Below, one piece after another: positions 23,763 to 28,487 of a DNA stretch of 28,487 nt; position 1 is the first letter of the stretch, and each line of letters starts with the position of its first letter. This stretch comes from CBINFS01 sp966250015 (GTDB taxonomy: Bacteria; Bacteroidota; Rhodothermia; Rhodothermales; DASSAV01). The stretch lies in contig CBINFS010000044.1 of NCBI GenBank assembly GCA_966250015.1, forward strand, positions 1 to 28,487, in the 5' to 3' direction. Below the pieces are notes generated by a model. The model was given only the letters and a program-made list of their open reading frames with translations. It made no database searches and had not been told where the DNA came from. Both the position numbers and the translations under genes were made by a program.

Positions 23763-26700
23763 TCACGACTCCGTCGTGACCACACGAACCATTTCCATGA
23801 TCGACGTCTCGCCCATCTTGACGACCTCACGGGCGGAGTCGCGCAGCGTCAGCATGCCTTCCTTGATGGCGAGGTCGCGGATCTTTTCCTCGTCGATCAT
23901 CTTGTCGGATTCGACGATCAAGTGGCGAATCGCCCGTGAGAAGTAGAGGGCTTCACTGATCGCACGGCGGCCCTTGTATCCCATCCCCTTGCACACCTTG
24001 CAGCTCTCGTCGTGGCCGGGTTTGTAGATCGTCGTCGTTTCGATCTCGTGGTCCGTAAAGCCGAGTTTTTTGAGCATCACCGGATCCGGGTCGTCCTCGA
24101 CGACCTTACAGGCGGGGCACAACACCCGTATGAGGCGCTGGGCGACGACCAGGTTGATCGCGTAGGCGATCAGGAACGGCTCGATGTTCATCTTGTAGAG
24201 CCGGCTGATCGCGCTCGGTGCATCGTTCGTGTGCAGCGTCGAAAACGTCAGGTGGCCCGTATTGGCGAGCTTGATGGCAAGCTCGGCGGTTTGCCGGTCG
24301 CGCATCTCACCGACCATCACGACGTCCGGGTCGTGGCGCAGGATCGACCGCAGCGCGTCTTCGAGGCCAAGCTTGTGGTTGAGCTTGATCTGCCGCACGC
24401 CGGGGATGATGTACTCCACGGGGTCTTCCACCGTAAGCACGTTCACCTCGGGGGTGACCACCTGGTGGAGCGCCGCGACGAGCGTCGTGCTCTTACCCGA
24501 ACCGGTCGGACCCGTCAGGATCACCATGCCGTGCGGCTGACGGATCGCCTGATCGAACCGCTGCAACGCGAGGTCGAGCAAGCCGAGCTTCCGCAGGTCC
24601 GTGATGACTTTCCGGTCGTCGAGCACGCGGATGACGATACTTTCGGACCGCAGCTCCTGGCTCGCGTTGGCGATGGGCAACACCGAGACGCGGAAGCGGA
24701 TCAGGGCGTCGTCGATCCAGCGCTGGATGAAGCCGTCCTGGGCCGCGTCGCGCTCGAACCGGTCGACGTTCGTTGCATTGTCCTTGATGACCGCGAGCAG
24801 CGCTTCGGGGTGTACCTTGTCTTCCAGGTGCCACAGGTGCAGGCGGCCGTCCGTCCGGAAGTGGATCTCGATTTTCTTGTCCGCATTCGGGAAGATGTGG
24901 ACGTCGGACGCCCCCTGACGCACGGCTTCGACGAGGGTCGCCTCGAACAGGTTGATCAGGGTCGAGCGGTTGATCTCGGCGTCGAGGGCTTCCTCGTCGA
25001 TCAGCTTGCTGCTGCTGTCGTCGTAGGCGAGGCCAAGGTCGTACGCGCCGCCCTCCTCGCTCATCCGCTCGAGGTATTCGTTTTTCCTGGGCAGAGCTTC
25101 GGCCAGGCCGGCCGTCACAATCGCTTCCGAAGCGTACCGCAGCTCAAACCGCTCGAGCTTGAGCTGCTGCATGAGCCGGTGGACTTCCGGCCGCGTCGGA
25201 TCGTGTGTGATGAATACGAGCTTGATCGCGCCGGTCTGGTGTTCCAGGTCACACTCGAACGGGAGGACGCGCAGCTTGACAAGGTCATTCCGCCGTTCCT
25301 CGGGGAACGTTTCGATGACGGAGCGGGCAAACTCGGGATCGGGCTGGCCCTCTTTCAGCACGGCGATCGGGAACGCGTAGACACGCGCCGCTTCCGCGTA
25401 GATCGACTCGCGCTCGACGTCTTTACCCGCCGCGAGGACGCGCCAGAGCGCCTCTTTCGACTTTTCCCTGCGCTGGCGCTGGAGCGCCTCGAGCACCTGC
25501 TCGGGGGTGACGATTTCCTTGCGGAGCAGCATCGCCACGACGCGGTCCTTGCGCGCGATCTCCAGGTCGGCCTGTTGAGCGGAGCGGTTTGCGTCGTCGC
25601 CGGGGTAGTCACTTGCCGGTGAGGGATCCGAAGCGGGGTTGCCGGTCCAGCCGGTGAGCTGGATCGACGGCGGATTGCCTTCAGAACCGTCCACGCGCAT
25701 CGGGCCGGGGATCGGCTCTTCCTCGCCGTACGACAGGCTGCGTCCGCTTTCCGGCGTCTCGTCGGCGAGGCCGTCCCCGCTGAACACACCGGGCGTCGCG
25801 GGGTCGAACCGTTCTTCGACGAGCACGTCCTCGCCGGCCACGGTGTCGGTCTGCATCACACGCGCCAGGTCGTCGAGGGAAAGGCCGTTCGGGAAGATCG
25901 ACGAGAAGTCCCTGCTCCCCCTTTCCTCGGCGAAAAGCTGATCGTACGTAATCTCTTCGTGTGACTCGGGCGCCCGGGCAACCCGGCAGGCGACGTTCTT
26001 CTTGCCGGCCTCGGCAGCCTGGCCTTCATTGCCAGGATTCCGTTTCTGTTGAATTCGGCGGATGCGCTCGCCAATCATCGAGGCGGGCGCATACCGCAGC
26101 TCGACGTTCGGGCCGAGGGACTCGACGAAATGGCGAACGTCGGGATGCGACGGGTCGTGGCTCGCAAAAACGAGCGTGTGCTTACGCGCCGCCGGATCCA
26201 CGTTGAACTCGTAGGGGATGACGCCCATCCGGAGCATCTCGTCGCCGGCCGGCGCCGGGAAGAGACCGCACACGGCTTCGACGAGCTCGTCGGTGGGTTT
26301 CCGCTCGCTGATGTGAACCGTCTCGTACCCTGCCACGCGGGCGGCTTCGGCGAAGACTGCGTCGGCGTCGACGCCCGCGACGCCCGTCAGGAGCCGCCAG
26401 ATCGAGACGTTGGGGTGGCGCTTTTGCTGCCGCAAGGCGGTGAGCGCCTGGGGCATCGTGATGACCCCTTCCTGGAGGAGCGCCATCACCACCCGGTCCT
26501 GCATCAGGCCGTCGAGGGGCGAAGCCTCTTCTGCCGGCTGTTGACCGTGCGCGGCCGGCTCGTCGTGCTGCGGTACGGGCTCGACCGGTTCCTGCACCGG
26601 TTCAGATTCGACCGGTGCGGGCTTCTGCACGATCGGGCTTACCTGATACCTGGGTTCGGACTGAGCCGATTCACCTTCCGATTTAGGCGCACCGCGCAGA

Positions 26701-26867
26701 CCGTACCTGAGGTAATCGTTCGCGCCGCCGGTACGGGGCCTGTTCCCGAACGACGCCTCCGGTTCGGATTGGCTTCTTCCGGCTCTTTCATCGCGCCCGC
26801 CGGACGACGACGGCTGGTCCTCTCCTTTCCTGCGTCTGAAGTAGCTTCCGAAAAAACCGGCACTCAT
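23763..26867 (-). CDS. pilB: PilB/GspE assembly ATPase with two MshEN-like modules
   Basis: A 1034-residue AAA-like motor for fibre assembly, nearly twice the usual length of about 560. After a charged, Pro/Glu-rich start, two related N-terminal modules appear: about 124-276 (DRVVMALLQEGVITMPQALT...) and 441-592 (DRVVAMLLRKEIVTPEQVLE...), joined by about 165 residues of low-complexity acidic linker. Both fit the MshEN pattern R-x-x-x-x-LL-x-x-x-x-I/V-x-x-x-Q-x-x-x-AL-x-x-Q, which binds cyclic di-GMP in relatives, though Leu-Gly is replaced by Val-Val. The motor domain has Walker A GPTGSGKST (786-794), Asp box TVEDPVEY (812-819), Walker B VVMVGEMRD (849-857), a His box FSTLHTND, and a zinc-binding set of Cys917/920/956/959. 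ATG 26867 has AGAGGT seven bases upstream. Confidence 0.9.
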   Translation of the reverse strand: MSAGFFGSYFRRRKGEDQPSSSGGRDERAGRSQSEPEASFGNRPRTGGANDYLRYGLRGAPKSEGESAQSEPRYQVSPIVQKPAPVESEPVQEPVEPVPQHDEPAAHGQQPAEEASPLDGLMQDRVVMALLQEGVITMPQALTALRQQKRHPNVSIWRLLTGVAGVDADAVFAEAARVAGYETVHISERKPTDELVEAVCGLFPAPAGDEMLRMGVIPYEFNVDPAARKHTLVFASHDPSHPDVRHFVESLGPNVELRYAPASMIGERIRRIQQKRNPGNEGQAAEAGKKNVACRVARAPESHEEITYDQLFAEERGSRDFSSIFPNGLSLDDLARVMQTDTVAGEDVLVEERFDPATPGVFSGDGLADETPESGRSLSYGEEEPIPGPMRVDGSEGNPPSIQLTGWTGNPASDPSPASDYPGDDANRSAQQADLEIARKDRVVAMLLRKEIVTPEQVLEALQRQRREKSKEALWRVLAAGKDVERESIYAEAARVYAFPIAVLKEGQPDPEFARSVIETFPEERRNDLVKLRVLPFECDLEHQTGAIKLVFITHDPTRPEVHRLMQQLKLERFELRYASEAIVTAGLAEALPRKNEYLERMSEEGGAYDLGLAYDDSSSKLIDEEALDAEINRSTLINLFEATLVEAVRQGASDVHIFPNADKKIEIHFRTDGRLHLWHLEDKVHPEALLAVIKDNATNVDRFERDAAQDGFIQRWIDDALIRFRVSVLPIANASQELRSESIVIRVLDDRKVITDLRKLGLLDLALQRFDQAIRQPHGMVILTGPTGSGKSTTLVAALHQVVTPEVNVLTVEDPVEYIIPGVRQIKLNHKLGLEDALRSILRHDPDVVMVGEMRDRQTAELAIKLANTGHLTFSTLHTNDAPSAISRLYKMNIEPFLIAYAINLVVAQRLIRVLCPACKVVEDDPDPVMLKKLGFTDHEIETTTIYKPGHDESCKVCKGMGYKGRRAISEALYFSRAIRHLIVESDKMIDEEKIRDLAIKEGMLTLRDSAREVVKMGETSIMEMVRVVTTES

Positions 26868-26898
26868 TTATTACCTCTATACATTAACCACTAGTTCA

Positions 26899-26909
26899 AC
26901 TGACTCAGT
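26899..26909. promoter_or_regulatory. dyad upstream of pilB
   Basis: ACTGACTCAGT is an 11-base dyad (ACTGA/TCAGT) 31 bases upstream of the pilB ATG. It shares CAGT/ACTG half-sites with the palindrome before pilT. Evidence for a shared regulator is weak. Confidence 0.2.
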
Positions 26910-26944
26910 GCAAAACACGTGGTCTATTTCTGCTTCCGTTAGCA

Positions 26945-26963
26945 GGCAGGCCCACACCCTGCC
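26945..26963 (-). other. small hairpin after the pilC stop
   Basis: GGCAGG (26945-26950) pairs with CCTGCC (26958-26963) over a seven-base loop, just downstream of pilC on the transcript. There is no T-run. It may be a weak processing or stability element between pilC and pilB. Confidence 0.3.
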
Positions 26964-26981
26964 CGTTCTGACTCCCCCTGG

Positions 26982-28337
26982 TTACATTCCCATCATGCTC
27001 GTCGACGAGGGCTGGACGAGGGCGATCTCGGAGGAGATCAGCGTCAGGAAGATGATGGCGATCGTGATGATGATCGCAACGGCGGTCTGAATGCCTTCGA
27101 CGGCCGCCTTCAGCTTCAGCTCGGTCTCCTTCGCGTAGTAGTCCGCCATCTGCTGGGCACTCTGCCGGACGTTACCCGTCTCGGCGCCGCTCCGGAAGCG
27201 GGCGATGGCCATCGGTGTGAAGACCTTGCTTGCCTCCATCGAGCGTACCAGGTCGGACCCCTGCGCCACCATCATCGGCACCGTGATCTTTTTGATCTGG
27301 TGCTCCATGTAAGTGTTGCCGCACGCCTCGGACGCGATCTTGATGACCCCGATGTTCTCGCCGCTGCCCGAATACAGGATGGCAAACACACGGCAGAAGA
27401 TCTCAACGTTGAGCTTGTGCAGCAGACCACCGATCACCGGTAACCGGATCAGATTCCGATCGATGAACATCCTACCCTTTGCCGTCCGTGCAAACGCCAC
27501 ACACGCCACCGCAATCAGGACAGTCGCAAGAAAGACCCAGCCGTAATTCGCGTCCATCCAGTACGAGAATGCGAGGGTCTTCGAGGTCATCGGAGGCAGC
27601 TCCATGTTCAGGTCGGCGAAGAGGCCGGCCGTTTGGGGGAAGATGTACCAGACGTACCAGACGAGGGTCGCGATCAGGACGATCATCGTGATCGCCGGCG
27701 TGATCATTGCGCTTTTGACGCTCTTTTTGAACTCGTTCTGCCGTTCGAGGAATTTTGCCGTGGCCTCGTAGATCTCGGCGACGTTACCGCTCTTCGACGC
27801 AATGCCGAGCATGTAGGCCGTGAACTTGCCGAGCATGTGCTGGTGCTTCATGAACGCCTGCTGGGCGTCCATACCCCCCTTCAGGTCGGCGTTCAGGTCG
27901 CGGATGACCTGACGGAGCGACTTGCTCGAGACGTCGTTGACGAGCAGGTTCAGGACTTCGTCGAACGGCAGCTTGTCCCGGAGCAGGTTCGCCGCAAGCC
28001 GGACGAACATGATCATGTCGCCTCTCGGCGGCTTGGACTGGAAGTGGAGCAGCTTTTTCTCCACCTTGATCACTTCCAGTCCAAGCTTCCGCAGGGCGGT
28101 GGTCACTTCTTCGGCCGAGAACGCCTTCTGCTCGCCCCGGATGATCTGGCCGCTGGGATGGCGGACCTTGTAGAGGTAGATCTTCCGCTGGACGAGGCTC
28201 TCCGAGCGGAACCGGTGCTTTTCGGCGAGGCTCTGTAGCTTCTTCTGCGCGGCCCTCGTCGATGGCGCAAAGACGGTCCCCTGCACGGGCTGCCCCGCCA
28301 CACTCACTCCGCTGAACCGATACTCTTTGACAGCCAT
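26982..28337 (-). CDS. pilC: PilC/GspF inner-membrane platform protein
   Basis: A 451-residue platform protein that couples the assembly ATPase to the fibre base. Two T2SF domains are seen. The first (about 108-230) has FVRLAANLLRDKLPFDEVLNLL and GKFTAYMLGIASKSGNVAEIYEATAKFLERQNEFKKSVKSA, ending in a membrane helix (MITPAITMIVLIATLVWYVWYIF). A second helix (WVFLATVLIAVACVAFA) leads into the second domain (about 310-425, EIFCRVFAILYSGSGENIGVIKIASEACGN... and RFRSGAETGNVRQSAQQMADYYAKE), ending in a C-terminal helix. The first 100 residues carry the usual cytoplasmic YRFSGVSVAGQPVQGTVFA and LRKLGLEVIKVEKK. It is the first gene of the cluster. The ATG at 28337 has no Shine-Dalgarno-like sequence, but a strong hairpin lies just upstream. 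Confidence 0.92.
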   Translation of the reverse strand: MAVKEYRFSGVSVAGQPVQGTVFAPSTRAAQKKLQSLAEKHRFRSESLVQRKIYLYKVRHPSGQIIRGEQKAFSAEEVTTALRKLGLEVIKVEKKLLHFQSKPPRGDMIMFVRLAANLLRDKLPFDEVLNLLVNDVSSKSLRQVIRDLNADLKGGMDAQQAFMKHQHMLGKFTAYMLGIASKSGNVAEIYEATAKFLERQNEFKKSVKSAMITPAITMIVLIATLVWYVWYIFPQTAGLFADLNMELPPMTSKTLAFSYWMDANYGWVFLATVLIAVACVAFARTAKGRMFIDRNLIRLPVIGGLLHKLNVEIFCRVFAILYSGSGENIGVIKIASEACGNTYMEHQIKKITVPMMVAQGSDLVRSMEASKVFTPMAIARFRSGAETGNVRQSAQQMADYYAKETELKLKAAVEGIQTAVAIIITIAIIFLTLISSEIALVQPSSTSMMGM

Positions 28338-28362
28338 TGGGATTGTCTGCTACGGAAGGAAG

Positions 28363-28411
28363 ATTCGGTGGCATTTCCGAACCGTGTTGTGTTGCAGAAA
28401 TGCCACCGAAT
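28363..28411 (-). promoter_or_regulatory. 15-bp perfect hairpin in the pilC leader
   Basis: ATTCGGTGGCATTTC (28363-28377) is perfectly complementary to GAAATGCCACCGAAT (28397-28411), with a 19-base loop. On the pilC transcript it ends about 25 bases before the ATG at 28337. No T-run follows, so it is not a simple terminator. It could be a leader structure, a regulator-binding dyad or a protein-binding RNA site. Confidence 0.6.
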
Positions 28412-28432
28412 GATTGCGAATCATATTCAAGA

Positions 28433-28461
28433 ATTATGACTCCTCTGTGTCATATTCCCAA
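28433..28461 (-). promoter_or_regulatory. candidate promoter for the pil-like cluster
   Basis: On the minus strand, TTGGGA (28461-28456), a 17-base spacer and CATAAT (28438-28433) form a sigma70-like promoter. Transcription from it would start near 28426, leaving a leader of about 90 bases that contains the 28363-28411 hairpin. The hexamers resemble those proposed before the flippase (TTGGGG, 17, TATTAT). Confidence 0.4.
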
Positions 28462-28487
28462 GAGATGTCTTCAGTCGTAGCTCCAGT

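Noticed and set aside
24012..25622. 536-residue plus-strand open frame opposite pilB
   Set aside because: Fully antisense to the well-supported ATPase, rich in Arg/Asp/Val from GC-biased shadow codons, with no family motif.

Overview
The window is about 28.5 kb of dense, GC-rich bacterial chromosome. Every gene I can support (21 protein-coding genes) lies on the minus strand, so transcription runs from high to low coordinates. No rRNA, tRNA, CRISPR array, transposase or phage gene was seen, and no gene-free stretch exceeds about 210 bases. The gene content suggests a Gram-negative member of the Bacteroidota/Rhodothermota side of the tree, such as a Rhodothermales relative: a large YfhO-family membrane protein, a YbbR-domain protein, a stand-alone gatC, an outer-membrane secretin, and a mix of strong Shine-Dalgarno sites with starts that have none. 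This is an inference from gene style, not a taxonomic test.

Right half (28337 down to 15573): one compact cluster for a type IV pilus or type II secretion-like machine. In transcription order it holds: PilC/GspF inner-membrane platform; a 1034-residue PilB/GspE assembly ATPase with two N-terminal MshEN-like modules; three small membrane-anchored pilin-like proteins (166, 189 and 376 residues, PilV/PilW/PilX-like in position, the last with a long glycine/asparagine-rich beta-solenoid-like body); a PilT-like ATPase with a degenerate Asp box; a PilM-PilN fusion; a PilO-PilP fusion; and a short PilQ-type secretin. A candidate promoter and a 15-bp perfect hairpin precede pilC, and a 12-bp perfect stem terminator follows the secretin. 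The unit therefore looks like a single transcriptional block. No classical cleavable major prepilin, prepilin peptidase or pilotin is present here. The fused, shortened alignment complex and the non-canonical pilin-like proteins are the most novel part of the window.

Middle (15424 down to 11924): a lipoprotein resembling an M28 aminopeptidase that has lost its zinc ligands, a TIM-barrel sugar-isomerase-like protein, a PlsC-type acyltransferase and GatC of the tRNA amidotransferase.

Left part (11896 down to 211): a surface-glycan cluster. It contains YfhO, a GT-B glycosyltransferase, UDP-GlcNAc 2-epimerase (wecB), an AsnB-type amidotransferase, a second GT4 glycosyltransferase, a Wzx-like flippase, a YbbR-domain protein and an EamA/DMT transporter. 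Spacings are very short (wecB and asnB overlap by one base), which suggests co-expression. A candidate promoter bracketed by two 11-bp near-identical repeats sits in front of the flippase. The far left 100 bases carry an inverted pair of a REP-like intergenic repeat.
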